A stretch of DNA of 64,000 nucleotides from positions 62,001 to 126,000 of the forward strand of contig NZ_VFPB01000006.1 of the NCBI RefSeq assembly GCF_006716465.1, written 5' to 3'. This DNA comes from Pseudoxanthomonas sp. 3HH-4. GTDB taxonomy: Bacteria; Pseudomonadota; Gammaproteobacteria; Xanthomonadales; Xanthomonadaceae. Shown one piece after another: positions 9,845 through 18,191 of this stretch; the first letter of the stretch is position 1; each line of letters starts with the position of its first letter. The notes below the pieces were generated by a model, which was given only the letters and a program-made list of their open reading frames with translations, was not told the origin of the DNA and did not search any database. The position numbers and the translations under genes were made by a program.

Positions 9845-10279
9845 ATGGGGAGCACTGCACTCGAGATCACGCCGACGCTGGCGATTCCGGACGACGAGCT
9901 GGTCGAGCGCTTCGTGCGCGCCAGTGGCGCCGGCGGCCAGAACGTCAACAAGGTATCCACTGCCGTGGAGCTGCGCTTCGACGTGGCCGGCTCGCCTTCG
10001 CTGCCCGAGGCGCTGCGTGAGCGCCTGCTGGCCAAGCGTGACCGCCGGCTGACGGACGAGGGCGTGCTGGTCATCGACGCGCAACGCTTCCGCACCCAGG
10101 ATCGCAACCGCCAGGACGCACGCGAACGGCTGGCCGACATCATCGCCGCTGCGCTGGTGGTGCCGAAGAAGCGCGTAGCCACCAAGCCCTCGCGCGCCGC
10201 CAAGGCGCGTCGGCTGGATGCCAAGCGCGAGCGCAGCCATATCAAGCGCGGCCGCTCGCAGAAGAACCAATGGGAGTAA
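9845..10279 (+). CDS. arfB: Alternative ribosome-rescue factor ArfB (YaeJ), peptidyl-tRNA hydrolase
   Basis: Releases peptides from ribosomes stalled without a stop codon. At 144 residues it matches the family's usual 140. The GGQ catalytic motif is at 30-32 (SGAGGQNVNK) and the C-terminal basic tail (KRERSHIKRGR) is the element that enters the empty mRNA channel. No Shine-Dalgarno sequence precedes the ATG; instead TACAAT ends six bases upstream, suggesting a leaderless mRNA. The acyltransferase gene follows four bases later. Confidence 0.93.
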   Translation: MGSTALEITPTLAIPDDELVERFVRASGAGGQNVNKVSTAVELRFDVAGSPSLPEALRERLLAKRDRRLTDEGVLVIDAQRFRTQDRNRQDARERLADIIAAALVVPKKRVATKPSRAAKARRLDAKRERSHIKRGRSQKNQWE

Positions 10280-10283
10280 TTGT

Positions 10284-10880
10284 TTGAGCGATGACATCAT
10301 TCCGCGCATTCCACCCAACATGCCGCAGGTGCCGCCGAACCGGTTCACCCGCTGGCTGGGCCGCACGTTCCTGCGCACCTTCGGTTGGAAGGTGACTGGC
10401 ACGCTGCCGGACATTCCGCGGCTGGTGATGATCGTGGCGCCGCATTCGTCCAATTGGGACGGCATCTGGGGGATGGCGGCGAAGATCGCCATGGGCTTCC
10501 AGGTGCGGGTGCTCGGCAAGGCGCAACTGTTCTGGTGGCCGCTGTCGCCACTGCTACGCAAGCTGGGCGTGGTCCCGGTGGATCGCAGCTCGCCGCAGGG
10601 CACGGTGGAGCAGGCCGTGCGCATGCTGCGGCAATCCGAGAAGATGTGGTTCGCTCTGACGCCGGAAGGCACGCGCAAGCGCGTGGACAAGTGGAAGGGC
10701 GGCTTTCTGAAGATCGCCCACCAGGCGCAGGTGCCGATCCTGATGGCGTACTTCCACTATCCGGAAAAGACCATCGGCATCGGCGACGTGTACTACCCCA
10801 CCGGCAACATGGACATCGACATGGCCGCGATCCGCGACTGGTACCGGCCGTGGCAGGGGAAGAATCGCGGGACGGTGTGA
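10284..10880 (+). CDS. Lysophospholipid acyltransferase-like protein (PlsC superfamily)
   Basis: Predicted acyltransferase of 198 residues. The HX4D catalytic motif appears as HSSNWD and the glycerol-phosphate-binding motif as PEGTRK, the two hallmarks of the PlsC fold. The TTG start at 10284 is chosen because GGGAG lies seven bases upstream and right after arfB; an ATG 12 codons later (MPQVPP) is the alternative. There is no clear transmembrane segment beyond one hydrophobic patch. It is the last gene of a two-gene unit that ends at a strong hairpin. Confidence 0.8.
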   Translation: MSDDIIPRIPPNMPQVPPNRFTRWLGRTFLRTFGWKVTGTLPDIPRLVMIVAPHSSNWDGIWGMAAKIAMGFQVRVLGKAQLFWWPLSPLLRKLGVVPVDRSSPQGTVEQAVRMLRQSEKMWFALTPEGTRKRVDKWKGGFLKIAHQAQVPILMAYFHYPEKTIGIGDVYYPTGNMDIDMAAIRDWYRPWQGKNRGTV

Positions 10881-10898
10881 CCGGGCCGTACTCGAAAA

Positions 10899-10928
10899 CA
10901 AGAAGCCCGCCGGAAGGCGGGCTTCTTG
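10899..10928. terminator. Bidirectional intrinsic terminator
   Basis: Thirteen perfect base pairs (10899-10911 with 10916-10928) around a GGAA loop. The plus side is followed by TTGTTG and the minus side by TTTTCG, so it serves both the acyltransferase gene and the convergent TonB-receptor gene. Confidence 0.9.
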
Positions 10929-10949
10929 TTGTTGCCGTACTGGAAGAGC

Positions 10950-13900
10950 TTACAGCGCGCTGCCACCGAACTTGTGGGTGTACTGAAGGTAGAAGCTGCG
11001 GCCCTCGGTGTCGAACCACGAGATGTCGTAGTAAGGATACGAGGTGTAGGTCGGATCGACCGGCGGCGCCTTGTCGAACAGGTTGACCACGGACAACGAG
11101 ATCTGCGAGTGGTCGTTGAAGCGGAACTGCACATTCGCGTTGTAACGGTAGGTTGCGCCGATCTTCGGGCCCGGATCGCCTTCCTCCCACACCTCATCGT
11201 AGGACCAGCCGTTGGGCAGGCTTCCCAGGCGACGGCCCTGGATGGCGGCGCTCCATGCGTTCTTCTCCCACGACAGGCGCAGGCTGGCCTTGGTGCGCGG
11301 GATGTCGTAGCCACTGTTGATGGCGAACATGTCCACGACCGCTTCATCCGGATACTCCTGGATGTCGTGCTTCTCCACCCAGGTGTAGCTGCCGGTCAGG
11401 CGGAACAGGCCGATACCGGTGTCCAGCTTGAGGTTGGCCGTGGCGTCGATGCCGCTGGTCTTCTCCTGCGCGATGTTGATCGGGTTGACGTGTACGCCGT
11501 AGATGGCGCCGGTCTGCGTGCGCGTGACGCGGGCCAGCATGTCGACGCACGTATCGGACGTCGCGACCGCGCCATTCAGGCCCAGCCGGCAATCCCGCTC
11601 CCAGCGCATGACTTCGTTCGCGCGAAGGTCCTGCACCTGGTTGCGCATGTCGATGTTGAAGTAGTCCAGCGACAGGTCCAGCCACGGCGCGGGTGACCAG
11701 ACCAGGCCGGCGGTCCAGGAATCGCTGGTCTCCGGCTCCAGGTCCTTGTTGCCGACGCGACTGCGGATGATACCTTCGCCGCCGTAGCTGCAGTCGTCGT
11801 AGCTCTCGGCATCCGGCTCTTCCGTGTCGCAGCGGTAGAAGTCGGTGACCGAGGTTTCATCGTTGCCCGGGCCCGTGAACACGTAGTGCAGGTCGGGCGC
11901 ACGGAACGCGGTGCCGTAGGAGCCGCGTACGAGCAGGCTGTCGATCGGGCGCCACTCCAGGCCGGCGCTCCAGGTGAACTTGTTCGGATCGCGGCCGGCG
12001 AAGCGGTACTGGTCGAAGCGGCCGGCGACGCTCAGGTTCAGGCTGTCGAGCAGTGGCATGCGAAGTTCGCCTGCCACTGCCCAGCGGTTGCGGCTGCCCT
12101 TTCCGTCCGAATCCTTCCAACTGTAGTAGTAGTACTGCGTCGCCAGCGGGTCGGGCTTCAGGTCGTAGGACTGGCGACCGAGTTCGGCGGTGGCCGCGAA
12201 TCCTGCATCGCCGCCGGGCAACGAGAACAGCGAGGCGTTCGTCAGCGTGAACGACAGCGACTGCGTCTCGGATTCGGGCTTGTAGGTGGTACGGGCGAAG
12301 ATGCTGTCGTACTCGGCACGCGTCAGCGGCGTGTACATGCGTTCGTGGGGCGCGTCGTAGATCGGATAGCCGTCTTCGTCATAGCCGAGCTGCGGTCCGA
12401 GGAACAGGTCGTTGGCGCGCGCGGCGACGATCTGCGGCCAGCTGATCTCGGCCCGGTACTGCGAATGGCTCAGCGCGGCTTCGTAGTCCCAGTTGCTGCC
12501 GAAGCTGCCGGAAAAGCCGGTGGTGACGCCGAAGGTCTTCTGGACGGTATTGACCATGCCGTTGCGCAGGCCGCCCATTTCTTCCACGGTGAACTGGCGC
12601 TGCCAGTACTCGAGCTGCTCGGTGTTCTGGTTGTAGAAGTAGTCCCATTCTGTGCCGTCTTCCGTCATCAGCGCCCAGCTGCGCGGCGCCCGGAACAGCG
12701 ACAGTTCGTGGCGGCCGGCCTGCACGTCGGCGAACCAGCGCGTGCCATTGCCGAACTCGTAGTTGAACGTGGCGTAGGTGTTCACGCCTTCGCGCTTGCT
12801 GATCATGGTGCGGTAGGCCACCGCACGGTCGCTGCCGCAGTAGTAGCCGTAGTTGCGGCGGTTGGCGTAGTGCATCGTGCCTTCGTTGAGGTTCGACAGG
12901 CTGTCGCAGGTCTCCTCGCCCGGATCGATGTAATCGTCCCACCAGTCGGTAATCAGGAAGTTGCGCGGCGGATAGCCGTAGCGAGCCGGGTTCGGCGCGT
13001 CGTAGCTGGAGTCCTGCTGCGGCCGCTCGTAGCCCCACAGTGGAGTCTGGTCGCGATACTCCATGCCCAGCACGGCATCGAAGTTGCCGCGCGAAAAGCC
13101 GCCGGAGATGTTGACGCGCATCGATTCCGCGTCGCCGCGTTCGGTCTGTCCGTAGCGATAGTCGATGGTGATGCCGTCCGCTTCCTTCTTGAGGATGAAG
13201 TTGACCACGCCGGAGATCGCGTCCGAGCCGTAGATCGCCGACGCGCTGCCGGTCAGTACCTCGATGCGTTCGATCATGCCCAGCGGCAGGCTGGAGATGT
13301 CGGTGAAGTTGCTGCGGCCTCCGAAAGGCAGTGGGAAGTCCGCGATGCGACGACCGTTGACCAGCACCAGGGTGTGGTTCGGGCCCAGGCCACGCAAGTC
13401 GACCTGCTGTGCGCCGGGGGAAAAGTCCGCACCGCCGGCCGATTGCTGGCTCTGGGTCTCGCCGCCGTTCTGGGTCAACGACTGCAGTACATCGGGAACA
13501 CTGGTGAAGCCGCCTGCCTTGATGTCCTCCGCCGTCACCACGGTGATCGGTGCCGGTCCCTCGATCTGTGCACGCGGGATGCGCGAGCCGGTGACCTGCA
13601 GCGTTTCCAGCTGGGTCACGGGCTCTTCGACCTGCGCGGCGCCTCCACCGGGAGGTGTTTCCTGCGGTGCAGGACGCGGGGGCGGTGCGCGGCGCGGAGT
13701 GGCGTCGGCCTGCACGATCAACACCGCGCCGGACGCGTCGCGCTTGGCCTGGAAGCCGCTGCCCTGCAGCAGGCGATCCAGCGCCTGGTCGGTCGACGTG
13801 GCGCCCTGCACCCCGGTGGTGCGCCGGCCCTTCAGCTGATCGGCGCGATAGACCAGCTGCGTGCCGGACTGCTTGGCCAGCGTGTTGAGCGCTGCCGTCA

Positions 13901-14006
13901 GTTCGCCCGCAGGCAGGTCGATGCGGCCCGGGGCCGCCTGGGCCTGCGCGGCGAGTGCCGCGCTACAGGCCATGCTCAACAGCAGGACTCGCACTGGGTA
14001 CTGCAT
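10950..14006 (-). CDS. TonB-dependent outer-membrane receptor with STN signalling domain
   Basis: Outer-membrane transporter of 1018 residues. The signal peptide ends in AQA (residue 24). Next come an STN domain (about 26-98, RIDLPAGELTAALNTLA), a proline-rich linker, a TonB-box-like stretch near 135-142, a plug domain (ITVVTAEDIKAGG to LRGLGPNHTLVLVNGRR) and the beta barrel ending YTHKFGGSAL. The last residue is leucine rather than the usual aromatic. The STN domain marks it as a transducer that talks to FecR. The start at 14006 has GGGGAGAG upstream. It is the last gene of the sigma / anti-sigma / receptor unit. The ligand, iron chelate or glycan, cannot be read. Confidence 0.93.
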   Translation of the reverse strand: MQYPVRVLLLSMACSAALAAQAQAAPGRIDLPAGELTAALNTLAKQSGTQLVYRADQLKGRRTTGVQGATSTDQALDRLLQGSGFQAKRDASGAVLIVQADATPRRAPPPRPAPQETPPGGGAAQVEEPVTQLETLQVTGSRIPRAQIEGPAPITVVTAEDIKAGGFTSVPDVLQSLTQNGGETQSQQSAGGADFSPGAQQVDLRGLGPNHTLVLVNGRRIADFPLPFGGRSNFTDISSLPLGMIERIEVLTGSASAIYGSDAISGVVNFILKKEADGITIDYRYGQTERGDAESMRVNISGGFSRGNFDAVLGMEYRDQTPLWGYERPQQDSSYDAPNPARYGYPPRNFLITDWWDDYIDPGEETCDSLSNLNEGTMHYANRRNYGYYCGSDRAVAYRTMISKREGVNTYATFNYEFGNGTRWFADVQAGRHELSLFRAPRSWALMTEDGTEWDYFYNQNTEQLEYWQRQFTVEEMGGLRNGMVNTVQKTFGVTTGFSGSFGSNWDYEAALSHSQYRAEISWPQIVAARANDLFLGPQLGYDEDGYPIYDAPHERMYTPLTRAEYDSIFARTTYKPESETQSLSFTLTNASLFSLPGGDAGFAATAELGRQSYDLKPDPLATQYYYYSWKDSDGKGSRNRWAVAGELRMPLLDSLNLSVAGRFDQYRFAGRDPNKFTWSAGLEWRPIDSLLVRGSYGTAFRAPDLHYVFTGPGNDETSVTDFYRCDTEEPDAESYDDCSYGGEGIIRSRVGNKDLEPETSDSWTAGLVWSPAPWLDLSLDYFNIDMRNQVQDLRANEVMRWERDCRLGLNGAVATSDTCVDMLARVTRTQTGAIYGVHVNPINIAQEKTSGIDATANLKLDTGIGLFRLTGSYTWVEKHDIQEYPDEAVVDMFAINSGYDIPRTKASLRLSWEKNAWSAAIQGRRLGSLPNGWSYDEVWEEGDPGPKIGATYRYNANVQFRFNDHSQISLSVVNLFDKAPPVDPTYTSYPYYDISWFDTEGRSFYLQYTHKFGGSAL

Positions 14007-14105
14007 CGACGACTCTCCCCGTGGTGCTCGGAATGGCACCTCTCGCTATCAGGACGAACGAGCCGCGCAAATCCCCCCATGACCTTCGTCGTGGCGTGCG
14101 TGGCC

Positions 14106-15167
14106 CTAGCGCGTGTGCAGCACGATGCGGTCCGGGTGCCGTTCGGCACGCACCGGGAATCCCTGTTCCAGCAGATGCGTGAAGCCGTCGGCGTTGGACC
14201 AGCGGAAGTTGCCGCCCACGCGCAGCTCGGCGACGGTGGCGTCGGCCACTTCCAACTTGCGGGTGTTGAAGCGGTTGAACTCGGCCGCGGCCTCCGCCAG
14301 CGAGGTGTCGTCGAAGGTCAGGAAACCCTCGCGCCACTCCAGGTAGCGTTCCGCATCGGCCACCGGCAGCGAGCGCACCAGCACCCCGTTGCGGCCGGCA
14401 GTTGCCACGCTGCCGGCCGGCAGCAGGGCCACCGGCTGCGCGCGGCCATCGCGGCCGGCGCGGCTTTCCAGCCGCACCTTGCCTTCCGTCACCACCACGC
14501 GCACAGCGTCGGTATCGCGTCGTACGGAGAAGCGCGTGCCCACGGCCGCCACGCGGCGGCCTTCCGTTTCCACCACGAACGGGCGCCGCGTATCGCGGGC
14601 CACGTCGAAGAAGGCTTCGCCCTGCACCAGGGAGACGTGCCGTTCGCTGCGACTGATGCGCAGTTCCAGCCGGCTGTCGCTGCTCAGTGTGGCGGTGGAG
14701 CCGTCGGGCAGCGTCACGGTCTGTATCTGGCCGACGGTACTGGCGTAGGTGCCCTGCTCGCGACCGGTCATCTGCCAGCCGCCCCAGGCGGCCGAGCCCA
14801 GTGCCACGATCGCCAGCGCGGCCGCCATGCCATGCCGCCATCCGCCGCGCTGGCCACGATCATCCCGATGGCGTGGCGAGAAGGCGACGCCCTGAAGATC
14901 GGGCAGGCGGTCCGGCGTTCCTTCCGCCATGCGCGTGCCAGACCGGGCACGGGGCGGCGGCGAACCCGCAGGAAGCCCCGCCGCCAGCGCCTGCAGGCGA
15001 CCGGCTTCACGCCATGCGGATTCCAGCCTCAGCCATGCCACCTTGTGCTGCGCGGACGCGGTCAGCCAGGCATCCAGCGCACGCTGGTCCTGCGCGCACC
15101 AGTCATCGCCATCGCGACGGACCAGCCAGTCGGCCGCAGCTTCTTCAATCCGTCTGCTGTCGGTCAT
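14106..15167 (-). CDS. FecR-family anti-sigma factor / signal transducer
   Basis: Single-pass inner-membrane protein of 353 residues. The N-terminal cytoplasmic part (EEAAADWLVRRD, a DUF4880-type sigma-binding segment) is followed by one membrane helix (around 130-150, IVALGSAAWGGW), the periplasmic FecR domain (FDVARDTRRPFVVETEG) and a C-terminal STN-contact region (FDDTSLAEAAAEFNR). The ATG at 15167 overlaps the 3' end of the sigma-factor gene by 23 bases, so translation is coupled. It should hold the sigma factor inactive until the receptor signals. Confidence 0.92.
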   Translation of the reverse strand: MTDSRRIEEAAADWLVRRDGDDWCAQDQRALDAWLTASAQHKVAWLRLESAWREAGRLQALAAGLPAGSPPPRARSGTRMAEGTPDRLPDLQGVAFSPRHRDDRGQRGGWRHGMAAALAIVALGSAAWGGWQMTGREQGTYASTVGQIQTVTLPDGSTATLSSDSRLELRISRSERHVSLVQGEAFFDVARDTRRPFVVETEGRRVAAVGTRFSVRRDTDAVRVVVTEGKVRLESRAGRDGRAQPVALLPAGSVATAGRNGVLVRSLPVADAERYLEWREGFLTFDDTSLAEAAAEFNRFNTRKLEVADATVAELRVGGNFRWSNADGFTHLLEQGFPVRAERHPDRIVLHTR

Positions 15168-15741
15168 GTCCGTCGTCCTCGTCCATGACGGGCCGGGCAG
15201 CCGGTCGCGCGACCGGTCCACGCACGGCGTCGCCGCCGTACAGGTGGTCGGCGAGCAGGCGCATCCCTTTGGCCAGATGTTTTTCCACGGTCTTCTCGCT
15301 GATGCCCAGTTGCCGGGCGACGTCCTTCTGCGGCAGTTCCTCTACCCGCCGCAGCCACACCACCTCGCGGCAACGGTCGGGAAGCCGGTCCAGGGCCTCG
15401 ACCATGCGCTTGAGCGCCTGTCGGGTCCCGGTCCACCGCTCGGGCGACACCTCGTCGATCAGGTAGACGTTCGAGGACTCGAAATCACCCACCGACTCGA
15501 TCGACACCACCCGGCTGCGGCGCAGGCGGTCGGTCATCAGGTGGCGGGCGGTGGCGAACAGGAAGGCCTTCGGCGCGTCCGGCCGCGCGCGCGCCGCCGC
15601 TTCGTAGACGCGCGCGTAGGCCTCCTGCCGCAGGTCATGCCACTCGTCGCGATGTGGCCACGCGCGTTGCAGGAACAGCACCAGTGCCCGTTCGTGGACG
15701 AGCACCTCGCGGATGAACCAGTCGTCCAATTCGGTGGGCAT
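15145..15741 (-). CDS. ECF RNA polymerase sigma factor, FecI-like
   Basis: The 198-residue product has sigma region 2 (WHDLRQEAYARVYEAA, AFLFATARHLMTDRLRR) and region 4 (LDRLPDRCREVVWLRRVEELPQKDVARQLGISEKTVEKHL), the FecI-type pattern. It would drive the adjacent receptor gene, and perhaps others, when released by FecR. TAGAGT ends six bases before the ATG and no Shine-Dalgarno sequence is seen, so the message may be leaderless. It heads the unit 15741 to 10950. Confidence 0.93.
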   Translation of the reverse strand: MPTELDDWFIREVLVHERALVLFLQRAWPHRDEWHDLRQEAYARVYEAAARARPDAPKAFLFATARHLMTDRLRRSRVVSIESVGDFESSNVYLIDEVSPERWTGTRQALKRMVEALDRLPDRCREVVWLRRVEELPQKDVARQLGISEKTVEKHLAKGMRLLADHLYGGDAVRGPVARPAARPVMDEDDGHDRQQTD

Positions 15742-15872
15742 GGCCGCACTCTAGCCGATCACGCCCGTCGTACGCGCGGTCCATCCGGATGGGGGGAAGT
15801 GCGCGCCGGTTCGTCTCTCCTTGGCATCGGTGCGTGGCATCCTGCCACCACCTTCGACATGGGAGTGGCGGC

Positions 15873-17813
15873 ATGGTGTCTGTCTTTGGTGCAGTGCGGC
15901 GTGGCGTGGTGTGCGTGCTGGCGCTGGCCTTGTCGTTGCCTGCGCTGGCGGGCAAGCCGGCGCATTACGTACTGGGTGACACCGGCGCGAAGACCCCGGG
16001 GAAGGTGCAGCCGGGCCTGCTGCTGATGGGCGGCGGCGACCGCAACTTCGATGCGATGCGCTGGTTCATGCAGAAGGCGGGCAACGGGCACATCGTGGTG
16101 CTGCGCGCATCGCAGGCCGGCGAGATCGGCGAGGAATTCTTCAACGAAGTAGGCGGCATCGCGTCGGTGGAAACGTTCGTCTTCAGCGACCGGGACGCGG
16201 CGACGGATCCCGCCATGCTGCGCAGCCTGAAGCGCGCCGATGGCATCTTCCTGGCGGGCGGCGATCAGTCGCGTTACGTGCGCTACTGGCGTGGCACGCC
16301 GGTTGGCGCCGCGCTGGACGCGCACGTGCGCGCCGGCAAGCCGCTGGGCGGCACCAGCGCCGGACTCGCCATGCAGGGCGAATACCTCTATGGCGCGATG
16401 GATGGCGGCAGCCAGATCAGCCCGCGCGCGCTGGCCGATCCGCTCGGTCCGGACAACACCATCGAGACGGATTTCCTGCACTTGGCGTTGCTGAAGGGTG
16501 TCATCACCGACACGCACTTCAGTGAACGCAACCGCCTCGGCCGCCTGATCACGTTCGTCGCCAAGGCCGAAGCGATGGCGCAGCGTCCGCTTATCGGTCT
16601 GGGCGTGGATGAAGACGCCGCGGTCGCCGTGGAAGGCGATGGCAGCGCGCGCGTCTATGCGACCACGCCCGGTGCCGGCGCAACGGTGGTGAAGGGTGGC
16701 TTCGCACAGAAGCAGGTCGAAGACGAGGCGATGAATCTCGATCGCGTCGATACCGTCATCGCCGGCGTCGACTCCGTGCTGCACCTGCCGAGTGGGCGCG
16801 TCGAGAAGCCCGCCGCCGAACGCCAGTACGCCGTGCGTGACGGCGTGCTGGTGGCGCTGGATTCGCCGGTGCTGGTGATCCACGGCGGTGCTGGCGTCGA
16901 ACGCGCGGGCATGACGCCGGCCGACGAGGATGCCGCGCGCAAGGCACTGGAAGCGGCGCTGCGCGCGGGGCATGCACAACTCACCGCAGGCAAGCCGGCG
17001 CTGGACGCGGTGACCGCCGCGATCACCGTGCTGGAGGATGCGCCGCAGTTCAACGCAGGCCGTGGTGCTGTATTCACCCACGACGGCAAGAACGAACTCG
17101 ACTCTTCGATCATGGACGGCGCCACCGGCAAAGCGGGCGCCGTGGCCGGGGTGCACCGGGTCAAGAATCCGATCACGCTGGCACGCGCGGTGATGGACAA
17201 GTCGCGCCACGTGATGATGGTCGGCGGCGGCGCGGAAGCCTTCGCGAAGGAGCAGGGCATCACGCTCGTCGACCCATCGTACTTCCGGACCGAAAAGCGC
17301 TGGCAGCAGTTGCAGAAGGCGCTGCAGGAAGAAGCGCAGGCGCAGGCGAGCAATATGCCGCTGGCGTTGCCGGGCAAGGCGTACTTCGGCACGGTCGGCG
17401 CCCTGGCACTGGACGTGAAGGGACAATTGGCTGCGGGCACGTCCACCGGCGGCATGACCAACAAGCGCTACGGTCGCGTGGGCGACGCGCCCATCATCGG
17501 CGCGGGCACCTGGGCCGACGACCGTTGCGCGGTCTCCGGTACCGGCTGGGGCGAGTACTACATCCGTGCGGCGGCTGCGCACGAGATCTGCGCGCGTGTG
17601 CGCCTGTCCGGGCAGGGCATTGCCCGCGCGGCTGATGGCGTGATCAACCGCGACATCCCGAAGGCCGGCGGCGACGGCGGTGCGATCGCCCTCGGCGCCG
17701 ACGGCAGCATCGCGTTTCCGTTCAATACCGAAGGCATGTACCGCGGCTGGATCGGCGCCGACGGCGTGCCGCACGTGGCGATCTACAAGGAAGACCCGCT
17801 GCCTGTGCGCTGA
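15873..17813 (+). CDS. Cyanophycinase-like / isoaspartyl peptidase (plant-type asparaginase) fusion, exported
   Basis: One 646-residue chain joins two enzymes. A signal peptide ends near residue 27 (SLPALAG). Residues about 45-320 form an S51 cyanophycinase-like domain: LMGGGDRNF, FLAGGDQSR, the nucleophile elbow GGTSAG with Ser162, and DTHFSERNR with His215. Residues about 332-640 form an N-terminal-nucleophile isoaspartyl peptidase: VLVIHGGAG, AGRGAVFT, the autocleavage/nucleophile Thr507 in FGTVGALALD, and TSTGGMTNK. Cyanophycinase cuts the polymer to beta-Asp-Arg and the second enzyme splits such dipeptides, so the fusion could do both steps. The start at 15873 has GGGAG upstream. Autoprocessing before Thr507 would cut the chain. 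Confidence 0.9.
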   Translation: MVSVFGAVRRGVVCVLALALSLPALAGKPAHYVLGDTGAKTPGKVQPGLLLMGGGDRNFDAMRWFMQKAGNGHIVVLRASQAGEIGEEFFNEVGGIASVETFVFSDRDAATDPAMLRSLKRADGIFLAGGDQSRYVRYWRGTPVGAALDAHVRAGKPLGGTSAGLAMQGEYLYGAMDGGSQISPRALADPLGPDNTIETDFLHLALLKGVITDTHFSERNRLGRLITFVAKAEAMAQRPLIGLGVDEDAAVAVEGDGSARVYATTPGAGATVVKGGFAQKQVEDEAMNLDRVDTVIAGVDSVLHLPSGRVEKPAAERQYAVRDGVLVALDSPVLVIHGGAGVERAGMTPADEDAARKALEAALRAGHAQLTAGKPALDAVTAAITVLEDAPQFNAGRGAVFTHDGKNELDSSIMDGATGKAGAVAGVHRVKNPITLARAVMDKSRHVMMVGGGAEAFAKEQGITLVDPSYFRTEKRWQQLQKALQEEAQAQASNMPLALPGKAYFGTVGALALDVKGQLAAGTSTGGMTNKRYGRVGDAPIIGAGTWADDRCAVSGTGWGEYYIRAAAAHEICARVRLSGQGIARAADGVINRDIPKAGGDGGAIALGADGSIAFPFNTEGMYRGWIGADGVPHVAIYKEDPLPVR

Positions 17814-18191
17814 GTCGGCGGCTGGACTCCGAGGTGCCGGATCGGGGACGACAGCCCATCGAGACGGACGGGTCCGCACGGTCGCGCCGTGCCCTGTCTG
17901 CCGTGCCTAGTGGCCCGCTGTGTCGGGGGGCCATCCTCATCTGACGAGGGGAAGGGTGCGGCCGGCTGAACAATTTTTCTTCCGCAGGACTCTTGGAGCG
18001 GCGATAGCGTGACGTATTGCTCAAAAATGTGAAATGTAAGCTAAGATACGGATCACAGTTGTGAGTGACCCCTCCATAGCCTGGAAGGCGTCTTGGGTCA
18101 CCGCGTCAAACGGGGGCAAGCGTAAGGCCGTTGAATCCACAGGCCCGGGGAGCGCCTCTCCAACAGATCGTGTCAGGGGATCCGTTCGTCG
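17814..18191 (+). other. 378-bp intergenic region: promoter-like AT-rich island and structured leader
   Basis: No gene is supported here. An AT-rich island (about 17975-18055) is followed by a leader that can fold: GTGACCC (18065-18071) pairs with GGGTCAC about 24 bases later, enclosing a smaller CCTCCA / TGGAAGG hairpin, and a second GGAG / CTCC stem lies near 18150. The leader ends at the DUF11 protein gene, whose ribosome-binding site is AGGGGA some 11 bases before the ATG. No known riboswitch was recognised. Confidence 0.4.
18017..18047 (+). promoter_or_regulatory. Weak candidate promoter upstream of DUF11 gene
   Basis: TTGCTC and TAAGAT are separated by 19 bases inside the only AT-rich stretch of the intergenic region. 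The spacing is long, so this is tentative. Confidence 0.22.

Noticed and set aside
11886-15188. Very long open frame on the plus strand across the TonB-receptor and FecR genes
   Set aside because: It is antisense to genes with clear domains; it arises from codon bias in GC-rich DNA and encodes no recognisable protein.
18056-18190. Possible c-di-GMP-I (GEMM) riboswitch
   Set aside because: Only scattered resemblance near GGGCAAGCGTAAGGCC; the conserved second domain with the tetraloop receptor is absent, so the leader is reported as unclassified.
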